Shown here: positions 13,340 to 25,934 of the stretch, one piece after another
Position numbering within the stretch: the first letter of the stretch is position 1
Layout: each line of letters opens with the position of its first letter
Assembly (NCBI GenBank): GCA_015680905.1
Contig: CM027384.1
Coordinates: 74,247,501-74,311,500, forward strand
DNA: 64,000 bases
Direction: 5' to 3'
Origin: Coptis chinensis
Taxonomy: Eukaryota > Streptophyta > Magnoliopsida > Ranunculales > Ranunculaceae
The notes under the pieces: generated by a model
Seen by the model: the letters and a program-made list of their open reading frames with translations, nothing else
The model's database searches: none
Told to the model about the DNA's origin: nothing
Program-made: the position numbers and the translations under genes

Positions 13340-14086
13340 TTCTCAAGAGTAATATGGAAGATTCTTTCTCTGAAATTTCCAAAAGCATGTACAAGTAGGG
13401 AGTCAAAATCTAACATGTTTCTTGAGTCATCACAATCCATTTAAGCCTTAACATGATTTTAATATATCAAAGTGAAATAAAATAAAAACTTTTAGATTAT
13501 GATAATTCATAAATTGTTTGTGCAAAAGAAATATCTAAGTACCAAACACCTAAGTGCGAGGGTAAACTTGTCTTAAAGCATGAAAATCAATGAAGACGAT
13601 GATCTCCTCCTCTTTCTCTCCCCAAAGCTTTTGCCATAGTTTCTCTTAAAATCCTAAGGTTTACTTAGAATAAGAGATTATAAGTTGTACCCACATTTTT
13701 GTTATTTACTTCTCAAGAGTAATATGGAAGATTCTTTCTCTGAAATTTCTAAAAGCATGTACAAGCAGAGAGTCAAAATCTAACATGTTTCTAGAGTAAT
13801 CACAATCCATTTAAGCCTTAACATGGTTTTAATATATCAAAGTGAAATAAAATAAAAACTTTTAGATCATGATAATTCATAAATTGTTTGTGCAAAAGAA
13901 AAATCTAAGTACCAAGCACCTAAACGCGAGGGTAAACTTGCCTTAAAACATGAAAATCAATGAAGACGATGATCTCTTCCTCTTTCTCTCCCCAAAGCTT
14001 TTGCCATAGTTTCTCTTAAATCCTAAGATTTACTTAGAAAGTTAGAATAAGAGATTATAAGTTGTACCCACGTTTTTGTTATTTAC
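13340..14086. repeat. About 370-bp direct tandem duplication
   Basis: The segment 13340-13709 is repeated immediately as 13710-14086, with the offset holding at 370 bp over most of the length and only scattered substitutions. Both copies run from TTCTCAAGAGTAATATGG to GTACCCACRTTTTTGTTATT. They lie inside the probable Gypsy LTR, so the duplication postdates its insertion or was already in the parent LTR. Confidence 0.9.
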
Positions 14087-14130
14087 CCCCAAACCATTTC
14101 TAGATGGTTCAAAACTTTTAGGGTCATATG

Positions 14131-16177
14131 TATGTATATATGGACATGTGTTAAAAGTAAAATACACAAAATTTTGTTCTATATGGCCATAAATCCAACC
14201 AATACAATTAAATCATCATTCTTACTTAAATAAAAAAAAATTACGACCAAATTATATACTTAGACAAACATAAAACAAGGCAAAATAAATACAACTAATG
14301 GAAATGATGTAAGAAAGTTAGGTGTGAGCACGAGAATGTGTCCAAACGAGTGATTTCAGGAAGTGAATAACATATAGCTATAGCTTATTTCTTCTTTCCA
14401 ATATATTATGTTTTCGTACTTTCACTAAACATTGTGCATCTCCATGACTTTTTCGTCGTTTACTTCTCTTCAAAACACTTTTAATTTTGTTTCTTCTTGA
14501 AACCTTGTAGCAACCATTTGATTTTTCAGAGAGGAAGCTAGGGGTGATTTGATTTCAAGCTCTATCTTGTTTCCCATTCATCTTCATTAATTGATTTCAA
14601 GTTACTTTTTTGATACCCAGGTTTTCTAATGGCCTACCTACATTGCCCACGTGCGCTGCGCTGCCCACAAAAGTGGCCCAATAAGTTAAACATAGCAAGT
14701 TTTAATTTAAATACATTTTTGTTAATATATTTTTATGTATTAAGATATTAGAAATATTTTACACAATATGCATGGGAAATATCTATTCGATTAAAGAAAT
14801 TATATTTCTTATAGAACCCGTTATTCACCAAAGAACTACGATCGTGAGAGGACTTGATTTTAGAAAACACTTTGGATACATAGGCAACCATTAATACGGT
14901 TCAGTCTCTCATCCACCACAATCAACACCCTTTACGACTCTATTAGTGTGTTTAGGTGAATTATTACATGAACAACAGGTATAAAATATGATATCCACCT
15001 GTTTTGGTTGACCCAATCTGGTATACCTGCCCCAGTAGGGCGGTCGAGGTTGGGGACGATATTGGCTTTGAGACTCCGACTTGACCTGCACCATCAGTAA
15101 CCATTGGATCTGCAACTCCATGACCTACACCGTATTACCCTTGCAAAACGATTTTAAGTTGGATTGGGTTTGTTAAATAACAAGGTTATGACTAGGAGCA
15201 ATAGTTTTGGACACGACGCACTAACCTAACACGTAATCAAGTAATCAACACGATTATTAACGGATTTAGGTTGGCCCATAATTGAATTTGGATTAATTAC
15301 GGATTGACCTGCCAAATTGGTTATGTAAGTGGGTTGGGTTTGAGTTCAAGAAGTTAACCAGACTAAAGCACATTTATACTTGTTTAGTTGCCGGGTCAGG
15401 CGGGATGTGTCATCAACCAAGCTACCCTGTGTAACCCGCTTAGTTGTATATATTAAGTATCTTAGAGTTTAATGACTTTTTTTTTTCTCAAGCCCACAAG
15501 AGTTTTTGATTGATTATTTTGTTATTTTGACATTATATTGCCTTGGTGTTTGGAAAACAATTATTTTATTTACTAGCAATTTTGACCGTCCCATGGCCGG
15601 ATTGTCACATTTTGTGTTTAAATTGGGTCCTTTTTTTATAAAAATAAACATTAAAAAACAGATAAGGTACATACATTGAAAGATATTATTTATGACTTTT
15701 TAAACCAACATTTGATTCAACCGACCAATGTCATTGGAATAGCAGTTAGTTCATGAATCAATTCAAACCATACCATCAAGAAAAAAGAAATGGAAGATAA
15801 AGTGATATGCTAATCCATATTTGAACTCATTATATTTCGACTATTATAAACCATGTTTATTACCTTATAAGGGAACAAAATGGCACTACAATTTAGCAAT
15901 AATTCATTTCATATCCAAAAAATTGAGAATGTTTTTGAAGTAGATAAAACGCCATCAATGTTCGAAATTTTAATTGACATTGCCAATATACTGTGAACAT
16001 CACTGACCAATCGCTTCCAGTTTAACATGAGAACCACGACACATTTCATCAAATCTATATATTAACATATACATATCTAGAAAAATGAGAAGACATTGGA
16101 GTTCGAGAGCTATTGCTAGGATAGTTCGGCACTTGTCATAGAACTACTACTATTACAATACATGCCCTTTAGGCAAG
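14131..16177. other. Intergenic, no gene seen
   Basis: AT-rich DNA. The part around 15190-15470 has dispersed GGGTT/AACCC words of the kind seen in decayed plant MITEs (for example GGTTGGGTTTGAGTTC), but no ends could be set. A 70-codon frame at 14909-15121 (minus) has no recognisable motif and is probably chance. Confidence 0.4.
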
Positions 16178-16710
16178 TGTAGAAAAAACATTCTGGTGTG
16201 AAGGGCACGACCCGCGCTCCATTTACACCTGGGCAAGGTGCGACCTGCGCTCATGACTTTGGTGACTTACAGGCTCTTTAGCGCGACCCGCGCTCCACCT
16301 TATTTCAGCACGAATGTGCCCTTTTTCGGAAGTTGTCTAAAATAGTATAAATATAGGTTTTTTATGTAGAAACCTAACTTTTCCAAAACAAAGAAAGAAA
16401 GAGATTATAAGTGAGCAATTCTTTGCGAGTGAATTGAGAGACTTGTAATCTGTTACTCCATACATCTAGTAAAGCTTGGAACTCGTAGTGTGGATGTAGA
16501 CAAATTGCCGAACCACGATATATCTCGTCTTGTGGTTTGTTCTTCTTTTATATTAATTGTTTTACTTTAGATACTTGTTATTTGATATTGAGAAGTGTTG
16601 GGATTACTTTGGAGGTGTTGAAGTCTTGTCTAGTAAGAATGATCGATCCTTGTGTAGGATTGATCTATTGTAGTGGGTAACATTGTTTCCACAGTGTTAT
16701 ATTCACAACA
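16178..16710 (+). repeat. Left LTR of Copia element 1
   Basis: Opens TGTAGA and ends TTCACAACA, directly followed by the primer-binding site. It is 533 bp long. The 5' part carries degenerate repeats of the GC-rich phrase GCGACCCGCGCTC spaced by about 35-45 bp, then a TATA-like AGTATAAATATAGG that is likely the element promoter. Confidence 0.9.
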
Positions 16711-19700
16711 ATTGGTATCAGAGCATAGATTTATGACCTAGGAATTTGTGTAGACAAGGTGTTCAATTAAATTCCTGAGTTATTTTTTTTTTTAGTTATT
16801 GTATGTAACTTGAAAAAATGGCTCCCAAGATGTCAAATGCTAAGTTTGAAGTAGAGAAGTTTAATGGGAAGAATAATTTTGGGATTTGGAGAATCCAAGT
16901 AAGGGACATCCTCATCCAACAAGGTTTGCATAAGGCTTTAAAGGGGATTAAATCTAAGGCGGCGAGTATGAGTGATGATGATTGGGAAGAGTTCGATCTA
17001 CAGGCTTGTTCATCAACTGGACCGTCTTGCTAATGAGGTTATGTATAGTGTGATGAGAGAAGATACCGCTGCCGGTATTTGGCTCAAGCTAGAGTCTATG
17101 TATATGACCAAGAGCATGACTAACAAGATGTACCTTAAGAAGCGTCTTTATTGGTACATGATGGTGGATGGTTCAATGATGCAAGAGCACGTTAGTGAGT
17201 TCCGTCGACGCCTAGTGGATTATTTGAATGTTGGCATGAAGATGGATGATGAGGATAAAAGCGGCATGTTTAATATTCTCTTTGCCAGAAAGCTATGAGG
17301 ATCTAATGACTAACTTTATGAACATAGAATATGTAGATCTCGACGAAGTTCAAACTGCGCTTCTTTCTTATGAGTTGATGAAGAAGACACGAGTTGAGAA
17401 TAACATTGATGCAGGACAAGGGCTAGTGGCAAGAGGAAATTCATATGAACAGAATTCTACAAGCAATGAGAATTCTAGGTCCAAGTCAAAGAAGCTTTTA
17501 AAACATGTACAGTGCTACAATTGCGATGAAAAGAGACATTACACAAGTAATTGTCCTCACCCGAAGCAAGAGAACAAGAGAGATGGTCAGAAGAAAGGTA
17601 AGGCAAAAATTGAGGCAAGTTATACTTCAGGCTCTGAAGGGGATGAGTTCAGTCTCTGTGTGTCCACACAAGACTATATGACCGAAAGGTGGATTATTGA
17701 TTTCGGATGTTCCTATCATATGTGCCCGAATAGAAAGTGGTTTTACTTCTTATGAGAGCATTGATGGTGGTTCCATTTTGATGGGTAATGACGTTGCTTG
17801 TAAGACGATAGGAATTAGAACTATACGGGTCAAGATGTATGATGATGTAGTGAGGACTTTAACCGATGTGAGATATGTTCCTGAGCTAAAGAAAAGTCTT
17901 ATTTCTCTTGGTACCTTGAATTCCAAAGGCCACAAGTTTGTGGGCGAAGGTGGAGTCCTAAATATTGTTAATGGCTCTTCAATTGTTATGAAGGATAAAA
18001 AACATGGAACCTTGTATACTCTGATAGGTAGTACGGTGATAGGCGATGTAGCAGTGGGTGCATGTAGTAATGATTCTGAGTGCACTAAGATATGGCATAT
18101 GCGTTTAGGGCATATGAGTGAAAAGGGTTTGTCTGAGTTGTGCAAACGAGGGTTCTTGAAGAATTTGAAGAAGCCAAGTATGGGGTTCTATGAGCATTGC
18201 GTCTATGGAAAGCAGTGCAGAGTCAAGTTCAAGTCAAGAAAGCACACAACAACATGCATCCTTGACTATGTGCATACGGATGTTTGGGGACCCTCCAGGG
18301 TGGCTTCAAAGGGAGGTAACCATTATTATGTCTCATTCATTGATGATCATACTCGCTATGTGTGGGTGTTTATGATGAAATCGAAAGATGAAGTGTTTAA
18401 GACATTTAAGAAGTGGAAGGCAAGGGTTGAAAATCACACAGATAGGAAGGTAAAGACATTACGGTCTGACAATGGTACTGAGTATACCTATGGTCCTTTC
18501 CAAGAGTTTTGTGCCCAACAAGGAATTGCCAGACACTAGACAGTTAGGGGCACGCCACAGCAGAATGGAATGGCAGAGAGGATGAATAGAACCTTGCTTG
18601 AAAGAGCGAGATGTTTGTTGTCTAATGCCAGTCTAGGCAAAGAGTATTGGGCAGATGCAGTGTCCATGGCGTGTTACCTGTACAATAGGTCACCAGTACC
18701 AACTATAGATTGCATGACACCTTATAAAGTGTGGTCAGGTAACCCAGCTGATTATAGTTTTTTGCGAGTGTTTGGATCGACAGCTTACTACCATGTGAGG
18801 GAAAGCAAACTAGATCCTAGAGATAAGAAGGCCATATTCTTAGGCTTCGCAAATGGGGTAAAGGGATACAGATTGTGGTGTCTAGAAGACCACAAGTTCC
18901 TGGTCAGCAGAGATGTTACCTTTGATGAGACTTCCGTATTATCTTTCAGTAAGTCGGAAGTAGCTGGGCAGAATGGTGAGTCTATAGAAGTTCAAGCTAC
19001 TGAGCTTGAGTTGTCTGATGCAGCAGATGACTAGTTAGATCATGATGAGGTACCAAATCATGGAACCACACAGCAATAGGAAGAAGAGCAAAAGCATCTG
19101 CAACTTGTAGTGGCTGACCCTAGGCCAAAAAGACAAGTTAAAGAAGTTCACAAGTATGGGCACGAGAAGCCGGTGAAACACTATGATCAGGTGGATTTAG
19201 TGGCATATGCACTGAATATCGAAGATGATGAGCCAGATAGCTTCAAAGAAGCTGTTAGAGATGCTCATTACAGAGATTGATTGGTAGCTATGCAAGCAGA
19301 GATGGAATCTCTTGATAAAAATCACACATGGGACCTAGTTTTATTACCAAAGGGCAAAAGGACTATCGACAGTAAATGGTGTTCAAAAAGAAAGAGGTCC
19401 TTCCTGAGTTTGACAGTACTGGGTACAAGGCAAGAGTGGTAGCAAAGGGTTTTTCACAGAAGGAAGGAGTCGACTACAATGAGGTATTTTCTCCGATGGT
19501 CAAACATACGTCCATTCGTGTGTTATTGAGTTTAGTTGCTCACTTCGACTTGGAGTTAGAGCAACTTGATGTGAAAACTACTTTCTTGCATGGTGACTTG
19601 GAGGAAGAGATCTATATGAGACAACTTGAAGGGTTTGTCATTGCTAAGAAAGAAGATCATGTATGCAAATTGAATCGGTCACTGTACGGGTTAAAGGAAT

Positions 19701-20912
19701 CACCCAGGCAATGGTACAAACGCTTTGACACGTTCATGATGCAACATGAGTACACCCAAAATAAGTATGATTGTTGTGTTTACTTTCGTAGGCTTCGTGG
19801 TAATGACTTCATCTATCTCCTGCTTTATGTGGATGACATGCTTATTACTTCCAAAAGCACGGTGGAGATAGACAAGTTGAAATCTCAATTTAGCTCTGAG
19901 TTTGAAATAAAAGACTTAGGTGGAGCCAAGAAGATATTGAGCATGGAGATTGACAGAGATAGGCATAATCGATGAATAGTTGTATCTCAGAAGAAATACC
20001 TTCAGAAAGTACTTTCGCATTTTGGTATGGAGAATGCAAAGTCGGTTTCTACGCCTTTGGCTAGGCATTTTAGGCTTTCAGCTAAGTTTTCTCCTAGTTC
20101 GGTGGAGGAACAAAAGTATATGGCACATGTTCCTTATGCTAATGCAGTGGGCAATTTGATGTATGCTATGGTGTGCACACGCCCAGAAATTTCACAGGCA
20201 GTTAGTGTTGTAAGCAGGCATATGGCTAGTCCTGGGAAGCAGCATTAGGAGGCAGTGAAATGGGTATTAAGGTACTTGAAGGGTACCTTGGATATGGGAT
20301 TATTTTATGGTGGAGGCACTTGTTATGTCAGTGGATATGTGGATTCAGATTATGCAGGTGATCTAGATAGACGACGATCGACTACTGGTTATGTGTTTAT
20401 GATGCATGGTGCACTGGTTAGTTGGAGGTCTATGCTACATACTACAGTTGCTCTATCTACTACTGAGGCAGAGTATATGGCAGTGGCAGAGGTAATGAAA
20501 AAGGCATTATGGCTTCGAGGTCTTCTAGATGATATGGGTATTGAGTAGAACAGTGTTGCTTTGCATTGTGATAGTTAAAGTGCTATTCATTTGGAAAAAA
20601 ACCAGGTTTATCATGCTCAGACCAAGCATATTGATGTCCGTTATCACTTTATACGGGATGTTGTTGAGGATGGTGATGTAACACTTGAGAAAGTGGACAC
20701 CCATGACAATCCTGCTGATATGCTGACTAAGGTTGTCACCGGAGTTAAGTTCCAACACTGTTTGGACTTGCTCCAAATCCTACATGCTTGATAGAGCCCT
20801 TTGTGGGCATGCCCCTTTGGGACGGATGGACTGCGAGTTTCTGGATGGATGTGTTCTTGCTAGATGTGTTTCGCTCGGTTTTATGTGTTAAAATCTCACC
20901 GAGGTGGAGAAT

Positions 20913-21513
20913 TGTAGAGAAAAAAGATGTTTTCTCATTATGGTGTGAAGGGCGTGACCCGCGCTCCATTTACACCTGGGCAAGGTGCGACCCGTGCTCA
21001 TGACTTTGGGGACTTACAGGCTCTTCAGTGCGACCCGCGCTCAACTTTGCCTGGTCGAGGGTGCGACCCGCGCTCTACCTTATTTCAGCACGAATTTGCC
21101 CTTTTTCGAAAGTTTTTTGAAATAGTATAAATATAGGTTTTTTCTGTAGAAACCTAACTTTTCCAAAACAAAGAAAGAGAGAGATTATAAGTGAGCAATT
21201 CTTTGTGAGTTGAGTGTTCATTCTTTGTGAGTGAATTGAGAGACTTGTAATCTGTTACTCCGGACATCTAGTAAAGCTTGGAACTCGCAGTGTGGATGTA
21301 GGCAAATTGCCGAACCACGATACATCTCGTCTTGTGGTTTGTTCTTCTTTTATATTAATTGTTTTACTTTAGATACTTGTTATTTGATATTGAGAAGTGT
21401 TGGGATTACTTTTGAGGGTGTTGAAGTCTTGTCTAGTAAGAAGGATCGATCCTTGTGTAGGATTGATCTATTGTAGTGGGTAACGTTGTTTCCGCAGTGT
21501 TATATTCACAACA
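20913..21513 (+). repeat. Right LTR of Copia element 1
   Basis: Opens TGTAGAG after the polypurine tract and ends TTCACAACA. It is 601 bp long, larger than its partner because it has one more copy of the GCGACCCGCGCTC-containing repeat and a duplicated GTGAG...CATTCTTT stretch. Confidence 0.9.
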
Positions 21514-24500
21514 ACAAGCTAAGTTACTAGACAGCCTCAGTTTACTATACTATACTACTTAATGGCTTGAACTTCATCTAATCACCTCCACAGTTACAAT
21601 TCTTTATTCTCATGAATGAACTGTTGATTAGAAACATGTGAGACATACACAATAATCAATTTCCATCTAAGCCTTTAATTTTCTTCATGCTTTACACCAT
21701 TTGCATTATTTTTAATGATTCCACATTCCATAGTTTGTTGATTCCTCTAGATCAATGATAGCAATTATATGGACAGATCGCATGACCGCATTGGTAACTC
21801 ATTATCCATAAACTTGTTAAATATGTTGAATAGCACAACAGTGGAAGTTGTGATCGATGCCCCTTCATGTTGGTGCAATATGAGGTCTTGAACTTGATAC
21901 CAACAAAGTTTATTAAGCAACATAGTTATATTGTGCATAGCCAAAGAATAAAGTATGTTCACTACATGACCTCTAGGCACGACATCGCAAATCACTATTG
22001 AAAACTCAAAAATCAAAATGGTAAGTCACAATCAAGTTGTTTGATGACTGCAAAAGCATATTATTAGTATGGAATTTAACCACTACACATTCTGCAAGTG
22101 CATTGGTATAACTGCTAATCGATAGTTAAATATGTTCACACCTCGTGTAACTCTTGTGATGCCCTACTGAGAGTATTAACACCAAAATCAAACTACTTTT
22201 AGCAAAAAAAAAAACCATGGTTTACAACTTACAATGATCATTTATGAAAAATAAATCACATGGTACAATGGTGCACTGCTACTAGTGGTGCATTGCTTCT
22301 TTCTCTTAACTACAATAGCCAACTTAAATGTGTGGTTTATAAGCACATAGCATACAAAAATTGGGAGCCATCACATACCTACAACTCATCAATTCAAATT
22401 CAACCATTGTAGCTCAATCTACTCATTTGGAGAGACATTCAGCAAACTTCTAAATAAATTTACACCATGGATAATATATAGCAGGCAACGATTCAAATAA
22501 TGAAATAGCATATGATGAAGTATCAAAGATGGGAAATCAAGTATGTGGCAAACTATTGAACTCATAAAATCAATAAAAATTTATCTTGTAAAGTTGTAAT
22601 TGATTTGGCGAAAGGCATATTAGCATAAACTATTGCCAAAACTATCCTTTTAATGGTCGAAATAACTCCCATATGAATTCTTTTGATATGCTTGGTGACC
22701 AATTAATAGAGTACCTACAATACAACATAAATGAATATACCGAAGTAAGAATGAAATCATAAAGAGAAAACATAACAAAAAGAAAAATCAATTGCACACT
22801 TCACACATAATCTTGAATGCTTTGCATAGAAGGTTTTCGAGAGCAAGGATGACCGTGTTCTTCGTACGCCCAAGTAGAAGCGAACCTATTCATATATTTC
22901 TTGGATATAAACTACAACCTTAAAAATTTCTGGTAGCTATGACACGTCCTTCAACAACAAATACAACAATATGTATCCCCTTTCTCGCCTTGCGGCTCAA
23001 ACAGAGTTTTGGCAAAAAATAATAATAAGGTGACATTGAAGTAACCTAAACCGGCAAGGACTAATGAGGTGCCTATATATAAATTCTCAATCCCCACACT
23101 GGGAAAGAAAATACAAAACACTTGAACAAACTTTCTCATATATATAAACAACTACATACAGGAAAAAAACTTAATGCCCAACCTTTATGGTATACTTTTC
23201 CATCTCATAAATAGCATTATAGCTAAACCACGCATGAATAGCATAATAGTTGCTCTGTGTGTTTGATACAACGATACCCTATATTGGTTCTAACTAAGGA
23301 CTACCCAACCTGGGCCACATGGTTATGTGACGTACTTTCACTTAATACTAATTTTTATGGGTAATAACTATGCCAATGCCCAGCTGACAAATCCCGCAGA
23401 CGCAAAATCTCTACAGATTCATATCTAATTATAGTGCAATACCCTCAAGCATAGAAGGCTTTTCCAGAAAAATTATGCACATACAAATCCCAAGTTTAAA
23501 ATACTGCTCAAAGCAGGCAGGTAACCTACTACTTGAAGAATTATCAACTTAAAGTCATTCCATTCCACATTTACAGCATGAAAACTATATGTCATGTTGG
23601 CCAGTCTTTTAGTTAGGCAATCAATAATATAATTGAGATTTGTGTAACTCATAAAATGCTTAGCGAGTAATGTGCATGACATTCTTTTTCAAGTTTTTAT
23701 ATCTTCAACTAATGATTCAATCATTAAAATTAAACCCAACAAAATATGGATCAAAAGAACATTAAAAATAAGAAAGTAATAAATAAATACTAATATGATC
23801 AAAAGCATTCCAGCAACATACTTAAGGAGAAAGCCTCCCTTGATTGCCTCTCCACAGATAATCGACATAGTGAGACATTGAAACAAACACTTAGCAAACC
23901 GACTAATTTGAAATAATTAATTATTTCCTTGTGCACGATAAAGCAATCAGAGTTAGCCCCAACCTTTTTTAATAATTAGAAGGACTTACACAACTCCATC
24001 TGTTCTACTACTTAGCAAGCGATGCGTTAGTTGAGAATAAAACAATTTCTTTCAAGTTTGGGATTCATTGAAACAAACACTTAGCAAACCGACTAATTTG
24101 AAATAATTATTTATTTGCTTAGCACGATAAATCAATCAGAATTAGCCCCAAGTCCCCAACCTTTTTTAATAATAATTAGAAGGACTTACACAACTCCATT
24201 TGTTCTACTACTTAGCAAGCGATATGTCAGTTGAGAATAAAATAATTTCTTTCAAGTTTGGGATTCATTGAATCCTATATATTATGTGAATACGAATATG
24301 TGTTTATGTAGCTATTGGGCAAAAAGCATCTAGTGTGGCTCAAATAGTGACTACATGCTTTCCATAAAAATAGGATGATGAAATACACTATTGTGGTAGC
24401 CAAAATGGCAGATTCACCTGCTACACTATAGTGTCTCGCTCCTCAATCCTCATACAGGAGTGGCTTTGGCAGAATATTAGGTGTACTATGATTTCAAAAC

Positions 24501-25629
24501 CTTGTTGGTTTTCTACATCTAATACTTTGACCTTGGCAATAAGCAACACATTGAAAGAGCTGCAATGATGTCGCCTGTTTGATATTGTTGTAGAAAGCTA
24601 GAAATTTGCATTCTTCAGCCACCCCATAGTCAAAATTATTGAAAGTCAATATAAATATAGTTTGGTAATCCAGGTAGAGGAGGCACCATTATTATATTAA
24701 AAAAGAAACAAATTTGAGTTGATAGCTAGGTATCCATTTTAAAAGGGTTTGGCACTATAAACAACTATGATGCAGAGTGTAATGCTATATTATAGCAAAT
24801 GAGATAGCAACAATAAAAATATTAGACTGTTAAACAAAGCTAATATGGAAGATAACTCACGGATACAGGGCAGTAAATTTTATGTCTATGTTGCAGCTAA
24901 ACGTGGAGCTAGCCTTGACCAAGGAGAAATTGCTTATGAGGGGCATGCCTAAAAAAAGATAGACAAAATCAGTAAAATCTTATAATTAGACAAACAATAT
25001 ACACATCCAGTTTCACTTATGCTAAAACAACTTAAAGTACGAATAATTCTACTATTTTACGATTGGAAGTCAAAAGATCAAGCCATCATATAACACTCTA
25101 TCAGAATAAAGAAAAGATTTATTCTACTCATCCATATATATCCAAACGCAAAATTTCAATCAAAAGAACAATATTGACAACATCTTATTAAAAACATTAT
25201 TGGTAACAATAGTAACAATGATAAGAAACTATAGATTCTACTGAATATCAAAGTGCGGAAAAATTATGTAAGGATCAACAATCACTTAAAGAAGAGAAAC
25301 TATGAACTGTACTAAATAAGGACATAACAATAACAGTGGCCCAATCTTTCTGTCATAATCATGAGCAACTGCTTGCTTTCCTTCTAAACACTGCCTACTC
25401 TAGGATGCCCATTCATATCCCACCTTTCAAAATCCAATTCTCTTCATCATAAGACCAATAGGAATAATATCACCTTCACCCCTTGCTATAGTAATTACAT
25501 TATGTCCGACCGCATCCAATCTTAACTACGCTTATGTTCATAGACCTTTGAACCTGTCCATAAGCAATTAATGATTAGATGATATGCTACATTAGTATGC
25601 TAATATTAAGTATTAACTACATTCATGGG
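21514..25629. other. Long intergenic stretch with a few unexplained exon-like pieces
   Basis: Mostly AT-rich, with no gene I can name. Three minus-strand pieces look better than chance. The frame 21765-22016 is 83 codons and protein-like in composition (LLNKLCWYQVQDL, MDNELPMRSCDLSI). The frame 22951-23151 has a preceding splice-acceptor-like CTTTCCCAG. The 88-nt piece 24861-24948 has an acceptor (TTTTTTTAG) and a donor (GTGAGT) and reads MPLISNFSLVKASSTFSCNI. I recognise none of them, and they may be remnants of one or more decayed genes. Confidence 0.35.
23876..24270. repeat. 190-bp tandem duplication
   Basis: The stretch beginning CATTGAAACAAACACTTAGC at 23876 recurs at 24066 with a handful of changes, and both copies end in GTTTGGGATTCATTGAA. 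It is a simple direct tandem repeat in intergenic DNA with no coding content. Confidence 0.9.
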
Positions 25630-25934
25630 AAATCACTAAGAACGTAACAATCACCATCTTAAACTCCAACTTAGAGTCTTCAAACCCAAAACCCAACAAA
25701 CATACATCTATATGCTTACCAACTGGTTCAAATTCCGCTAAATGTGGATCATCACAAGCGGAAGCTTTGCGTATTCTTCAGCAAGCGGGTTGAATGTATA
25801 AATAGGATTGCATAGAAGTAGAGTATTAAGTAAATTAATTCCAGGTAAACAGATAAACCCATTGCAACAACCCAAAATCCCAGGAAGCAAATGAAATGAG
25901 TTGCTAATGAAGTCATAATCGAAAACTTTAAATG

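Larger units (their letters stand above)
12115..14130 (+). mobile_element. Probable solo LTR or LTR remnant of a Ty3/Gypsy element
   Basis: The block opens with TGTAATACCCCATAAATTT, the form typical of Tekay/Del-type Gypsy LTRs. It ends around CTTTTAGGGTCATATGTA, which resembles the usual terminal TTTAGGGT...ACA of that group. No gag or pol reading frame is seen inside or beside it, so a solo LTR is the simplest reading. It contains two internal tandem duplications (70 bp and about 370 bp). The exact right end and a target-site duplication are not secure. It looks old; I did not find a second copy in this window. Confidence 0.45.
16178..21513 (+). mobile_element. Ty1/Copia element 1 (Tork/Tnt1-like), broken
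   Basis: A full-length fossil Copia retrotransposon, about 5.3 kb, with two LTRs. A primer-binding site TGGTATCAGAGC (initiator Met tRNA type) lies at 16713-16724, just after the left LTR. A polypurine tract, GAGGTGGAGAAT, lies just before the right one. Domains follow Copia order on the plus strand: gag (UBN2-like, from 16818) with a zinc knuckle near 17510-17560; protease near 17690; GAG pre-integrase and integrase core about 18080-18650; reverse transcriptase about 19380-19970; RNase H about 20310-20790. The coding frame is interrupted several times (roughly five or six), so the element is dead. Flanks GCAAG and ACAAG may be a 5-bp duplication with one change. By eye the LTRs differ at about 5 percent of aligned positions, suggesting insertion on the order of a few million years ago. 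Confidence 0.93.

Noticed and set aside
17750-18145. 131-codon minus-strand frame as a gene
   Set aside because: It lies antisense to the protease/integrase part of Copia element 1 and mirrors its codons.
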